Shown here one piece after another: positions 17,899 through 29,559 of a stretch of DNA of 64,000 bases (position 1 is its first letter; the number at the start of each line of letters is the position of its first letter). Origin of the DNA: Neisseria mucosa (GTDB lineage Bacteria > Pseudomonadota > Gammaproteobacteria > Burkholderiales > Neisseriaceae); the NCBI GenBank assembly GCA_003028315.1, contig CP028150.1:248001-312000 (forward strand), read 5' to 3'. The notes beneath the pieces are model-generated. The model was given only the letters and a program-made list of their open reading frames with translations, was not told the origin of the DNA and ran no database searches. The position numbers and the translations under genes are program-made.

Positions 17899-18326
17899 AT
17901 ACTTTCCAAATCAAAGCGAGTTAAAAAGGCAGTGTGACTGCTTTCTTTTTTTCTAAAGAGAAGTCTGCTGACGAATTAGTTTGACGGAAAAAGAAAGGCT
18001 GCTATAATAATCAGCTCATTTTGATTTGCGAAGTAAATAGCAATATTGAACGCATCGATCTTTAACAAATTGGAAAGCCGAAATCAACAAACAAAGACAA
18101 TGTGTCTGTTTTTGATGATTGACCGATTGCAAACGGTCAGTTGTCTCCTGAACAGGAAAAGAAAAACAGGTACAGTATTTGGGTGATGATTGTATCGACT
18201 TAATCCCGAAAGACAAAAGGCGGGATTAAGACACAACAAGCAGTAAGCTTTATCAGAGTAGGAAATTCAAGTTTGATATTCTAGTCAACGGAATGTCAGG
18301 CAAAGTCAGAGAAGTTCTTGAAATGA
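17899..18326 (+). other. Internal transcribed spacer before 23S
   Basis: Contains a boxA copy near 18059-18070 and, at 18311-18336, a sequence complementary to 21213-21238 past 23S that forms the 23S processing stem. No gene is seen. Confidence 0.75.
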
Positions 18327-21222
<2,896 letters not shown>

Positions 21223-21314
21223 TCATTTGAAGAACTTCAAATAAAAAGCTTACTGACTGATCCAGTCATCACCGAATATATTGATTAAGGCTTTGCCGAT
21301 TTGTACAGTTTAAG

Positions 21315-21428
21315 TTTGGCGGCCATAGCGAGTTGGTCCCACGCCTTCCCATCCCGAACAGGACCGTGAAACGACTCAGCGCCGATGATAGTGTGGTTCT
21401 TCCATGCGAAAGTAGGTCACTGCCAAAC
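21315..21428 (+). rRNA. rrf: 5S ribosomal RNA
   Basis: The stem TTTGGCGGCC / ACTGCCAAAC closes a segment of about 114 bases holding CCCATCCCGAACAGGACCGTGAAA-like loop B/C sequence. Confidence 0.95.
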
Positions 21429-21438
21429 ACCTATCCTA

Positions 21439-21465
21439 AGCCCCCGACAGATGTCGGGGGCTTTT
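21439..21465 (+). terminator. rRNA operon terminator
   Basis: AAGCCCCCGACA and TGTCGGGGGCTTTT form a strong GC stem with T-tail after 5S. Confidence 0.92.
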
Positions 21466-21765
21466 ACTTTGTATTGTTTCGGTTTGGCGAATATCATTAC
21501 CCTGTATGGCGGCGGTGGAGTGGGGTAATATTCCGGATGATCCGGTTGCAGAAGGATGGGCTTTATTGATGTGGGAGGAGGCCGCTCCGGAATTGAAGTA
21601 AGTTGGAGAATGTTGCAGAATAAATACATTTGGGGATAGTGAAGTTGGAAATATTTAAAATTGTTTGAATTAAAATGATGAGAAGCATATGATAATAAAA
21701 TATTTAGTGGTAACGCCTCCACGGCGGTGCCGTCCATATTAATGAAATGATAGGAAAACGCCCTT

Positions 21766-22065
21766 ATGAAAAAATTCCTCTTTGCCGCACTCTCCGTTTT
21801 GACTGCCTCGCTGTCGCTGGCCGCCGTCAACATCAATACCGCCTCTTCTTCCGAATTGGAAGCCCTGCCCGGCATCGGTCCGGCCAAAGCGAAAGCCATT
21901 GTGGACTACCGCCAGCAGCACGGTGCCTTCAAATCAGTGGAAGAGCTCAAAAACGTTAAAGGCATCGGCGAGGGTATCTTCTCCAAACTGAAGGCCGAAG
22001 CAACCGTCGCGCCCGCACCTGCCAACCCAAAAGCTAAAAACGCCGTCCCATCACCTAAAAAATAG
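21766..22065 (+). CDS. comE: Competence DNA-binding protein ComE (ComEA-type helix-hairpin-helix)
   Basis: A 99-residue periplasmic DNA-binding protein. The signal peptide MKKFLFAALSVLTASLSLAA is followed by VNINTASSSELEALPGIGPAKAKAIVDYR, two helix-hairpin-helix motifs (LPGIGPAKA, VKGIGEG) and a lysine/proline-rich tail. ComE pulls incoming DNA across the outer membrane during transformation and acts as a ratchet. In gonococcus comE is present in four copies, one beside each rRNA operon; this copy sits about 300 bases after 5S and repeats that arrangement. The many DUS in the window fit a competent host. Confidence 0.92.
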   Translation: MKKFLFAALSVLTASLSLAAVNINTASSSELEALPGIGPAKAKAIVDYRQQHGAFKSVEELKNVKGIGEGIFSKLKAEATVAPAPANPKAKNAVPSPKK

Positions 22066-22114
22066 CCTTATTTGCGTATTCATGGAATTGCAGGTGAATA
22101 CGATGGCCAAACTA

Positions 22115-22150
22115 AAAAACGTCCAATCCCGGAAGAGAGTGGGCGTTTTT
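22115..22150 (+). terminator. Terminator after comE
   Basis: AAAAACGTCC and GGGCGTTTTT form a stem (one G-U) followed by T-rich sequence. It is not DUS-derived. Confidence 0.65.
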
Positions 22151-22207
22151 GTTTGTTGAAATAATCTTGTTACCGTGGAACAGAGCGGGGAAAGACAATG
22201 TATAGTC

Positions 22208-22231
22208 TTCGCCTTAAAAAACAAACAGGCA
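22208..22231 (+). pseudogene. Fragment shared with the IS630-type transposase gene
   Basis: The 24 bases before the IS1106-like left end, plus its first base, are identical to 45505-45529 inside the IS630-family transposase gene, translating in part to RLKKQTG. It looks like a relic left by IS insertion or deletion, though a match of this size could have another origin. Confidence 0.45.
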
Positions 22232-23461
22232 GAGACCTTTGCAAAATTCCTTTTCCCCCGACAACCGAAACCCCAAACACAGGTTTTCGGCTGTTTTCGG
22301 CTGTTTCCGCCCCCAATCACTCCTTAATTCTACCCAAATACCCCCTTAATCCTCCCCGGATACCCCATAATCAGGCATCCGGGCCGCCTTTTAGGCGGCA
22401 ACAGGCACACTTAGCCTGTTAGCCGCTTTCAACAGGTTTAAACACATCGCCTTCAGATGGCTTTGCGCACTCACTTTGAGCAGACCAAAATAGGCTGCCC
22501 GGGCGTAGCGGAATTTACGGTGCAGCGTACCGAAGCTTTGTTCGACCACATAACGGGTCTTCGACAAATATCGGTTGCGTTTGGTTTGCGCCTCCGTCAG
22601 CGGACGGTTGCGGTGGGCTTTGCGCATAATGCCGTCTAACAACTGATGCTCTTTCAGATGTTGCCGGTTTTCCTTACTGTCGTAGCCTTTGTCGGCATAG
22701 ACGGTCGTGCCTTCAGCAATACCTTCCAACAAAGGGGACAGATGGTTGCACTCATGGGTATTGGCAGGAGTGATGTGCAGTTTCTCGATATAGCCTTCCT
22801 CATCGGTACGGGTATGTTGTTTGTAACCGAGTTTGTAGAGGCCGTTTTTCTTTGTCCAACGGGCATCTTTGTCCTTACTCGGTGTGGTTTGGCCGCTGAC
22901 TTGTCCTTCCTCGTCGACTTCTATGGCCTGACGCTGTTTGCTGCCGGCAGTCTGAATAATGGTGGCATCAATGACGGCGGCGGATGCCTTCTCTACTTTT
23001 AGGTTTTTTTCGGCCAGTTGTCGGTTAATCAGTTCCAGCAATTCGGACAGGGTGTCGTCTTGCGCCAGCCAGTTACGGTAGCGGCATAAGGTGCTGTAAT
23101 CGGGGATGCTCAGTTCGTCAAAACGGCAAAACAGGTTGAAATCGATGCGGGTGATGAGGCTGTGTTCGAGTTCGGGATCGGAGAGGCTGTGCCATTGTCC
23201 GAGCAGGACGGCTTTGAACATGGACAACAGGGGATAGGAGGGACGGCCGCGGTGGTCTCTAAGGTAACGGGTTCTTTGACGATTCAGGTACTGTTCGATC
23301 GGTTGCCAATCAATCACCTTATCCAACTTCAATAGTGGGAAGCGGTCGATGTGTTTGGCAATCATGGCTTGTGCGGTTTGCCGGAAGAAGGTGCTCATGA
23401 AAAATCCCCTAAGTGTCTTGGTGGGAATTTAGGGGATTTTGGGGAATTTTGCAAAGGTCTC
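22232..23461 (-). mobile_element. IS5-family insertion sequence, IS1106-like
   Basis: A 1230-base element bounded by perfect 19-base terminal inverted repeats, GAGACCTTTGCAAAATTCC at 22232 and its complement at 23443-23461. It holds one intact transposase gene. No clear target duplication was seen in the immediate flanks. Sequences related to its ends recur at 45318 and 58042. Confidence 0.9.
22391..23398 (-). CDS. IS5-family transposase
   Basis: A 335-residue DDE transposase that appears intact. Domains: N-terminal DUF772-like segment (YPLLSMFKAVLLGQWHSLSDPELE, IPDYSTLCRYRNWL) then the catalytic domain with VIDATIIQT, YADKGYDSKENR and the C-terminal RYVVEQSFGTLHRKFRYARA carrying the final acidic residue in the Y-E-R arrangement. 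It is similar to IS1106 of N. meningitidis. The gene occupies nearly the whole element. Confidence 0.93.
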   Translation of the reverse strand: MSTFFRQTAQAMIAKHIDRFPLLKLDKVIDWQPIEQYLNRQRTRYLRDHRGRPSYPLLSMFKAVLLGQWHSLSDPELEHSLITRIDFNLFCRFDELSIPDYSTLCRYRNWLAQDDTLSELLELINRQLAEKNLKVEKASAAVIDATIIQTAGSKQRQAIEVDEEGQVSGQTTPSKDKDARWTKKNGLYKLGYKQHTRTDEEGYIEKLHITPANTHECNHLSPLLEGIAEGTTVYADKGYDSKENRQHLKEHQLLDGIMRKAHRNRPLTEAQTKRNRYLSKTRYVVEQSFGTLHRKFRYARAAYFGLLKVSAQSHLKAMCLNLLKAANRLSVPVAA

Positions 23462-23477
23462 ATAAAACCGACATCAA

Positions 23478-24221
23478 TTATTTGTCCACAACGATTTTGG
23501 CTGCCTGTTCGTCAGGCGAGGGTTCGTATTGTGTGGACTCATCGCCGTAATACAGCACGCCGAGTTTGATGGGGATGCGGCCTTGCGATTTGCGGTGGGC
23601 GTTGGAGTCGCGCAGGGAGTAGGCGCAGCCGCAGTATTCTTGTTGGTAGAAGTGTTCGCGTTTGCTGATTTCGATCATGCGCGCGCTGCCGCCGCCTTTG
23701 CGCCAGTTGAAATCCCAATAGACGACGTCGTCGTAAGGTGCGGCGGCGCGGTGGCCGCAGTCGTTGATTTGCGCCATGTTTTTCCAGCGGGAAATGCCCA
23801 GCGAGCTGGTGAAGACGGGGAAGCCGTTTTCGTGGGCGTATTGGGCGGCTTTTTCGAAACGCATGTCGAAACACATGGTGCAGCGGATGCCGCGTTCGGG
23901 TTCGAATTCCATGCCTTTGGCTTTGGCGAACCATTCTTTGCGGTCGTTTTCGTAGTCGTCGTCTTTGTCGATGAAGGGGATGCCGAATTTGTCGGCGAAG
24001 CGCATGTTTTCTTCTTTGCGCAACATGTATTCTTTGAGCGGGTGGATGTTGGGATTGTAGAAGTAGATGGTGTAGTCGATGCCGCTGGCGAGCATGGCTT
24101 CCATGACTTCGCCGCTGCACGGGGCGCAGCAGGAATGCAAGAGGACTTTTTTATTGCCGCCGGGCGGGACGAGGACGGGGCGGTTGATGTCGGTAACGAT
24201 GGGGCTGGTTTTGTCGTTCAT
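23478..24221 (-). CDS. queH: Epoxyqueuosine reductase QueH
   Basis: Reduces epoxyqueuosine to queuosine in tRNA, the last step of queuosine synthesis; QueH is the iron-sulfur alternative to QueG. The 247-residue protein has the adjacent cysteines HSCCAPC (Cys31, 32, 35), CTMC (Cys114, 117) and YCGCAYS (Cys197, 199), the ligands expected for the cluster and metal. Also present: YFYNPNIHP and TSSLGISRWKN. Its 3' end is 17 bases from the IS1106-like element, so the IS lies just behind the gene without damaging it. Confidence 0.92.
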   Translation of the reverse strand: MNDKTSPIVTDINRPVLVPPGGNKKVLLHSCCAPCSGEVMEAMLASGIDYTIYFYNPNIHPLKEYMLRKEENMRFADKFGIPFIDKDDDYENDRKEWFAKAKGMEFEPERGIRCTMCFDMRFEKAAQYAHENGFPVFTSSLGISRWKNMAQINDCGHRAAAPYDDVVYWDFNWRKGGGSARMIEISKREHFYQQEYCGCAYSLRDSNAHRKSQGRIPIKLGVLYYGDESTQYEPSPDEQAAKIVVDK

Positions 24222-24265
24222 GATCAGGGTGTTCCGTTTCGGTGTTTCAGACGACCTTTGGGTTT

Positions 24266-24372
24266 TATAGTGGATTAAATTTAAACCAGTACGGCGTTGC
24301 CTTGCCTTGCCGTACTATCTGTACTGTCTGCGGCTTCGTCGCCTTGTCCTGATTTAAATTTACTCCACTATA
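24266..24372 (-). mobile_element. Correia repeat enclosed element (short form)
   Basis: TATAGTGGATTAAATTTAAA at the left, complement-like end at the right, 107 bases, in the orientation opposite to the copy at 12691. It lies precisely between a DUS facing one way (24245-24257) and a DUS facing the other (24374-24387), so it seems to have landed in the loop of a DUS pair. Confidence 0.9.
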
Positions 24373-24400
24373 TGGGTCGTCTGAAAGGGTTGTGGTGTGG

Positions 24401-25852
24401 TTATTGGATGGGTTTGTTTTGTTTTTTGGCTGCTTTGCCGTCTTTGGGGTCGGGTGGCGGCGGCTCGGCGAAGATGCTTTCGGGGTTGGGGTGTGCGGCA
24501 AATTCGTGCAGCAGTTTTTGGTAGTCTTGGGACTGTTTCATCAGCTCCGCTGCGGCGGTCCGCAGGTTGTCCACGTCTTCGGGCGGGAGGTAGAAGCTGG
24601 TGGGGATGTTCAACACTTTGTCGCGCAATGCGGACGGCGGTAGGTCTTTGAGGTTGAGGCTGACGAAGGAAAAGCTGATTCCGTCGCCGTTTTGTCGGCT
24701 GGCTTCGTTGCGCTTGTCGACAAAGGCGCGGAAGCGGCGTTGGGATTCTTGGGTGTACTGGTCGATGGGGATGTTGACGATGGCAGTAACGACGTCGCGG
24801 AATCCGGGTACGGCGGCGGTTTTGTCCATATTGCTGCTGATTTGGTTTTGGGCGTTGACGCTGATGACGACGATGTGTCGTAGGTTGCGGCTGCGGATTT
24901 GTTGTTCCAACACTTTGTCGGGATACATTTCGGTCATGTCCAAGAGGCTGCGCATGCCGAGGTTGTCGGTTAAGCCGCCGTCTATCAGGTGGATGTAGGG
25001 ACGGGTTTTGCTGTCGCTGTATTTGTTGAACCTGTCTTTAAACTCTTGATAGGTGGCGTTTTGCTGCTTTTGGGACTCGAGGCCGGTCATTTGTAGCTGC
25101 GGCGACAGGGTGTAGCCGCAGTTGCCGCCGTTGTTGTTGAGGGTAATCGGGGCGAAGATCATGGGCACTGCGCTGGAAGCGGCAACGGCGCGGGCCAGGC
25201 GCAATCTGCCCAAGTCGATACACATGGGGTCGAAGTATTCTTGCGTGAAGTTCAGGCGTTCGCCCGCCCCCATATCGGTGGCGGAAATGATGGCGAACGG
25301 GCCTTTGCCGTGCATTTCCAAATCGCGGAAGGTGGTTTTGCCGAAAAGGTGGTTTTCAAACTGCTCCTGCAAGAGGTCGCCGCGTCCGTATTCGGGTGAG
25401 GCGAGGCGGGGCAGGTTGGTCATGGAGAAGGCTTGTTTGACGACTTGGCGTTGGAAGTTTTGGTGAAGGAAACGCTTGTAAAACATGGGGATGGTTTCTT
25501 CGCCTTTGAGCGCGAAATAGGCGGCGAGGACGGAGCCGCCGGATACGCCGACCACCAAATCGACATTGGACATCAGCGATTTGCTTTTGCCGCCGATGGT
25601 AACTTTTTGCTGCTGAAGCTGTTCCAACACGCCGTAGCCCAACGCCGCCGCGCGTGTGCCGCCGCCGGAGAGCATCAGGATGATGAAGGTGTCGTCTTCT
25701 TCGCGCCGAAACTGGCTGGTTTCAAAACGATAGCCTTGGTTCATATCAATTTTATTGATGGTGGCGACAGGCTGATACTTGACCAGCGAGCAGGCAGACA
25801 GCGCGGCCAAGGTAAAGGCGGTCAGGACGGTTTTGAACGGGCGTTTCGGCAT
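24401..25852 (-). CDS. Patatin-like phospholipase, lipoprotein
   Basis: A 483-residue predicted lipoprotein. The start MPKRPFKTVL gives a signal peptide ending LSAC; the longer frame to 25873 begins at TTG and is unlikely. The patatin fold is shown by the oxyanion loop SGGGTRAAALGYG, the nucleophile elbow GVSGGS (G-x-S-x-G) and the catalytic aspartate motif DGGLTDNLG. It probably hydrolyses phospholipids at the envelope. The C-terminus is proline/lysine-rich. It is alone on this strand, with the Correia element downstream. Confidence 0.85.
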   Translation of the reverse strand: MPKRPFKTVLTAFTLAALSACSLVKYQPVATINKIDMNQGYRFETSQFRREEDDTFIILMLSGGGTRAAALGYGVLEQLQQQKVTIGGKSKSLMSNVDLVVGVSGGSVLAAYFALKGEETIPMFYKRFLHQNFQRQVVKQAFSMTNLPRLASPEYGRGDLLQEQFENHLFGKTTFRDLEMHGKGPFAIISATDMGAGERLNFTQEYFDPMCIDLGRLRLARAVAASSAVPMIFAPITLNNNGGNCGYTLSPQLQMTGLESQKQQNATYQEFKDRFNKYSDSKTRPYIHLIDGGLTDNLGMRSLLDMTEMYPDKVLEQQIRSRNLRHIVVISVNAQNQISSNMDKTAAVPGFRDVVTAIVNIPIDQYTQESQRRFRAFVDKRNEASRQNGDGISFSFVSLNLKDLPPSALRDKVLNIPTSFYLPPEDVDNLRTAAAELMKQSQDYQKLLHEFAAHPNPESIFAEPPPPDPKDGKAAKKQNKPIQ

Positions 25853-26015
25853 GGAAGTTTGGTTGTGAAACAAAAGAGCTTGATTATAATGGATTAAATC
25901 GGTTTTCGATACCTGCCGGCGGGTTAAGGCGATGCCGCAGCGTAGATTGAAAGGTTTTCAGACGATCTTGGTTCATTCCGCAATCGGACAGGTCGTCTGA
26001 AAAATAAAATCAGGT

Positions 26016-26627
26016 TTAAGGCTTGTCCGCCTTGTCTCCGATTTTGCCTTCTTTGCCTTGAAGCAGGTTTTGGATATTGCTTTTATGGCGGTACAACACC
26101 AGCACGGCGATGACGACGGTCGCCCAAGCCCAAGAAGGGGAGGGCATCAGCCAGAAGGCGACGAGCGGCGCGGCTACGGTGGCGGCGAGCGCGGCGAGCG
26201 AGGACACTTTAAAGCCGAACGCCATCACCAGCCAAATTGCCGCGCAAACCAAAGCCGTTGCAGGAGAAAGTGCCAGCAGTACGCCCAACGCAGTCGCTAC
26301 GCCCTTGCCGCCTTTAAAGCCGAAAAACAGCGGCCACATATGTCCGACCAACGCGGCGACGGCAACCACCGCTATGGTGATGTCCGACAGATTCAAAGCA
26401 TCTTGCAGACAGCGTGCCAAAACCACCGCCACCAAACCTTTGAGCGCGTCGCCCAGCAAAGTCAGCGCCGCCGCTTTTTTCTTGCCGCTGCGCAAAACAT
26501 TGGTCGCGCCGGGGTTGCCCGAGCCGTAAGTGCGCGGATCGTCCATGCCGTAATATTTGGAAACAATGACGGCAAACGACAACGAACCGATTAAATAAGC
26601 CGCGATAACGGCGGATACATTGAACAT
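26016..26627 (-). CDS. plsY: Glycerol-3-phosphate acyltransferase PlsY
   Basis: An integral membrane enzyme using acyl-phosphate to acylate glycerol-3-phosphate, the first step of phospholipid synthesis. The 203-residue protein has about five TM helices and the signature motifs GSGNPGATNVLR, GDALKG and GGKGVAT. The start is 57 bases from the divergent folB start, so the two genes share a promoter region. Confidence 0.95.
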   Translation of the reverse strand: MFNVSAVIAAYLIGSLSFAVIVSKYYGMDDPRTYGSGNPGATNVLRSGKKKAAALTLLGDALKGLVAVVLARCLQDALNLSDITIAVVAVAALVGHMWPLFFGFKGGKGVATALGVLLALSPATALVCAAIWLVMAFGFKVSSLAALAATVAAPLVAFWLMPSPSWAWATVVIAVLVLYRHKSNIQNLLQGKEGKIGDKADKP

Positions 26628-26683
26628 TTCAGATGCTTTACTTAAAATGGGACGCTCATTTTATCAAAAAAACAGGCAGGCAA

Positions 26684-27034
26684 ATGGACAAAATCTTTTT
26701 ACGCGGCATGAAGGCGGACACCTTAATCGGCGTGTACGACTGGGAACGCGAACGCCCCCAAACCCTGATTTTGGACTTGGACATCGGCATCCCCGAACAA
26801 AGCGGTCAAGACGACCACATCGGCAATACCGTCCACTACGGCGAAGTCTGCGAAGCCGTCAGGGCAAGCCTTGCCGAACAAAGCTTCCTCTTGCTCGAAT
26901 CATTGGCGGAACACATCGCCAAACTCATCCTTGACAATTTCAGCGCGTTGAGTGTGCGCGTCAAAATCATCAAGCCCGGCATCCTGCCCGATGTCAAAGA
27001 AGTCGGCATTGAAATCGAACGCAGCAGGGTTTAA
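26684..27034 (+). CDS. folB: Dihydroneopterin aldolase
   Basis: Converts dihydroneopterin to hydroxymethyl-dihydropterin in folate synthesis. 116 residues starting MDKIFLRGMKADTLIGVYDWER, with the family marker GVYDWE and a conserved C-terminal KIIKPGILPDVKEVGIEIER. The start at 26684 was preferred to the frame opening at 26633, which overlaps the plsY promoter. It is divergent from plsY, a frequent plsY-folB pairing. Confidence 0.93.
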   Translation: MDKIFLRGMKADTLIGVYDWERERPQTLILDLDIGIPEQSGQDDHIGNTVHYGEVCEAVRASLAEQSFLLLESLAEHIAKLILDNFSALSVRVKIIKPGILPDVKEVGIEIERSRV

Positions 27035-27071
27035 AACAGCACAAACGTTTTAGCGAAACCCGCTTCGCTCC

Positions 27072-27166
27072 CTTTCAGACGAGCCTTTTCATGACTCAAG
27101 AGGTCGTCTGAAAGCTCGGCTTCAACGAAGTTAAAACCCATTCCCGATTTTCAGACGACCCCGTAT
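27072..27166. repeat. Scattered DUS between folB and the Nudix gene
   Basis: A partial DUS (TTTCAGACGAGCC), a full AGGTCGTCTGAAAG (27102-27115) and a reverse TTTTCAGACGACC (27148-27161) occupy the 157-base gap. They could form a terminator after folB. Confidence 0.55.
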
Positions 27167-27191
27167 CAAACTTTACAAAGAGAACACGCAA

Positions 27192-27725
27192 ATGGATTTG
27201 AAAGAAACCAAACTCAGCAGCGAGCCGATTTATCAAGGCTCATTTGTTACCATCAACCGCGACAAAGTCCGCCTGCCCAACGGCAACGAAAGCCAGCGCA
27301 TCGTCATCCGCCATCCCGGCGCGGCCTGCGTTTTAGCGGTTACCGAAGAGGGCAAAGCCGTACTCGTGCGCCAATGGCGTTACGCCGCAGACGCTGCCAC
27401 GCTCGAGCTTCCCGCCGGCAAACTCGATGCAGGCGAAGACCCCGCCGAATGCGCCCTGCGCGAGCTGGCGGAAGAAACTCCGTACACTGCCGACCGCGTC
27501 AAACTCATCAGCAGCTTCTACACCGCCATCGGCTTCTGCGACGAAAAAATGTACTTCTACCAAGCAGAAGGCGTACGCCCTGGCAGCACCTTGAGCAACG
27601 ACGAAGACGAAATCACCGAAACCGTCCTGATGAGCAAGGAAGAAGCCCGCACCGCTTTGGCACACAACGAAATCAAAGACGGCAAAACCCTAATCGGCCT
27701 GCAATATTGGCTGATGCAGGATTGA
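27192..27725 (+). CDS. Nudix hydrolase, ADP-ribose pyrophosphatase-like
   Basis: A 177-residue protein with the NudF/ADPRase-type layout: N-terminal strand exchange domain, then AVLVRQWRYAADAATLELPAGKLDAGE and the Nudix box GKLDAGEDPAECALRELAEE. The residues after REL-EE are TPY rather than the usual TGY. The catalytic glutamates are all present, so activity is likely. The substrate is probably ADP-ribose or a related nucleoside diphosphate. It stands alone and ends in a bidirectional DUS terminator. Confidence 0.88.
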   Translation: MDLKETKLSSEPIYQGSFVTINRDKVRLPNGNESQRIVIRHPGAACVLAVTEEGKAVLVRQWRYAADAATLELPAGKLDAGEDPAECALRELAEETPYTADRVKLISSFYTAIGFCDEKMYFYQAEGVRPGSTLSNDEDEITETVLMSKEEARTALAHNEIKDGKTLIGLQYWLMQD

Positions 27726-27739
27726 TGTGAAAAGGATGT

Positions 27740-27779
27740 AAAAAGGTCGTCTGAAAGAATGTTTTCAGACGACCTTTTT
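27740..27779. terminator. Bidirectional DUS-pair terminator
   Basis: AAAAAGGTCGTCTGAAA with TTTTCAGACGACCTTTTT, flanked by A- and T-runs, sits between the convergent Nudix and YidB-like genes. Confidence 0.85.
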
Positions 27780-27793
27780 GTTTAAAGTACCAC

Positions 27794-28216
27794 TTATTTG
27801 GTGAAGTTTTTCAGTATGGCGGAGGCGATGTCGTCCAAGCCGAAACCGTCGGCTTCCTGCGCCGAGCCGTTGGGGGTGGCTTTATCAACGAGGTTGGGCA
27901 GGACTTGAGCCAGCAGGTCGCCCGCCTGGTTGGCATCAATGCCGAACTTTTGCGCCATTTGGCTGATGGTGTCGCTGCCCAGCGCGTTTTGCAAATCGCT
28001 GCCGGATATGGGCGCGTTGTCTTGTTGGTTGGAAATCCAGCTGTTCAATACGTCGCCCAATCCGCCTTGCTGTAACTGGTTGATCAGACTGCCCACGCCG
28101 CCTTGCTGACGTACCAAATCCATCGCCATATCGGTCAGAGAGTTTTGTGCGCCGCTACCGTCTTTACCGCCCAGTGCTTGTGCTGCCGTGTTCAGCAGGC
28201 TGTCTATTAATGCCAT
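27794..28216 (-). CDS. YidB-like / DUF937 protein
   Basis: A 140-residue protein beginning MALIDSLLNTAAQALGG. Glutamine/glycine-rich repeats (QQGGVGSLINQLQQGGLGDVLNSW) and SDLQNALGSDTISQMAQKFGID identify the YidB/DUF937 family, whose function is unknown. It is soluble and likely helical. The frame is open to 28372, but those codons lack RBS and similarity; the chosen start has AGGAAA before it. No partner gene is evident. Confidence 0.82.
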   Translation of the reverse strand: MALIDSLLNTAAQALGGKDGSGAQNSLTDMAMDLVRQQGGVGSLINQLQQGGLGDVLNSWISNQQDNAPISGSDLQNALGSDTISQMAQKFGIDANQAGDLLAQVLPNLVDKATPNGSAQEADGFGLDDIASAILKNFTK

Positions 28217-28409
28217 GATGTTTCCTTTGTGTGAAGTGTAAAATGCCGAGTGTAACAAAATTCCGTCATTTAATTCGCGGTTTAACTCAATTAAACCCGG
28301 CTTAGGGAGAATTGACGCGAAAACAAAAAAGGTCGTCTGAAAGCCTGTGTTGCACTTGAAATCTGAATCCAAGGCCCCTTTATTTCAAGCCGAGGCAGGG
28401 AGGTTTCCG

Positions 28410-29393
28410 CTATTCCCCGTCTTGGAAAATCACGTCGTTTTCAAACCGCGCCATATTGTGCAGCCCGTCGGTCAGGGCGATGCCTTTCATTTCGTGGCGG
28501 CGAACCAAGCCCAACACGGCTTCCTTGCCGGAAACGGGATGGCAGCCGGCAGGACCCATGTGTTGGAAACGGTCGGTGTAAAAGAGGTATAAATAACCGT
28601 CCCGCGCGTAAAGCCCGCCGTCTTTGTGGTTTATCCCGACAAAAAGCGGCTGCTCCGCCAATTGGTTCCAAACAATATATTTCACGGATTTCGCCAAATC
28701 CGCCGAATATTTTTCCACCAATCCGATCAGTAGCACATTCTCTTGCGGCGTGTTGCCGGCAAAAAAATTCAGCAATTCCTCATCTTCGACATTCGTAAAC
28801 TGCTTGAACAATTCCTCCGCCCGCGCCGGCGTTACTTTGTAGGGATTGGAAAAACCGATGATGTCTATCGGGTGAAATTGCAGCGGCAGCTTGGCATCGC
28901 TACCGATGGACAAAGCATCCATCTTCTCTCTGGAAGCCGCCATGCCGTCCGCGCCGTTCACACGCATCAACCAAGAAAGTGCGCATTCGAAATGCTCGCC
29001 GTCCTGTCCTCGGTATTCCATCAGTTGAATGCCCAGCGAGTGCGCGACACGCAGGACATTACTCAAATTATTGAACTGGTCCGCCTTATCCAACGCGCCG
29101 ACCAAAGCGATGCCGTCTAAAGCGCCGTCCTGCCCGTCTGAAAAAGCCCGCGCCGCCTCATAGTTTTCAAACACATATAAAACCGTCCGCCCGTCTTTCA
29201 GACGACCTATATACGGGATGCCCGTCCCTTCCGACACATCCGCCTGCATGGCAGACAGCGGCACATACACTTTATCTTTCGCATAAATCGCCCGTGCCGC
29301 GCCCTCGCTTTTTTCCTGCGCGGAAAGCCTGCGCGGCTCTTCTGCCGTTTCGCCGGACGGCTTGTTCCCAAAAATTTTCGACAAAATACTCAT
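28410..29393 (-). CDS. Conserved hypothetical protein
   Basis: A 327-residue soluble protein starting MSILSKIFGNKPSGE. No catalytic motif is recognised. It reads as two similar-sized globular parts; the first contains KVYVPLSAMQ and GRTVLYVFENYEAARAFSDG, somewhat like SseB/SUKH-style small domains, which is only a guess. A DUS at 29195-29208 encodes the residues GRLKDGR. It is preceded by a gap shared with a divergent outer-membrane-like gene at 29560. Confidence 0.6.
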   Translation of the reverse strand: MSILSKIFGNKPSGETAEEPRRLSAQEKSEGAARAIYAKDKVYVPLSAMQADVSEGTGIPYIGRLKDGRTVLYVFENYEAARAFSDGQDGALDGIALVGALDKADQFNNLSNVLRVAHSLGIQLMEYRGQDGEHFECALSWLMRVNGADGMAASREKMDALSIGSDAKLPLQFHPIDIIGFSNPYKVTPARAEELFKQFTNVEDEELLNFFAGNTPQENVLLIGLVEKYSADLAKSVKYIVWNQLAEQPLFVGINHKDGGLYARDGYLYLFYTDRFQHMGPAGCHPVSGKEAVLGLVRRHEMKGIALTDGLHNMARFENDVIFQDGE

Positions 29394-29511
29394 TCGGTTT
29401 TCCTTAATGTATTGGTATGCGCCCGCTTGAATGCTTTTCTGCACAACAGAACGGCGACAAACCGGGCGTGCAGGATTTTATCACAGCCTTTTTCAGACGA
29501 CTTGCATTACC

Positions 29512-29541
29512 CCTAAGATACCGTCCATAATAGCTTTATGC
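29512..29541 (+). promoter_or_regulatory. Promoter of the 29560 gene
   Basis: TTGCAT (29512-29517) and CATAAT (29536-29541) spaced by 18 bases, just upstream of the start codon. It resembles the promoter of the candidate sRNA. Confidence 0.55.
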
Positions 29542-29559
29542 TTTAAGCTAGGAAAAACA

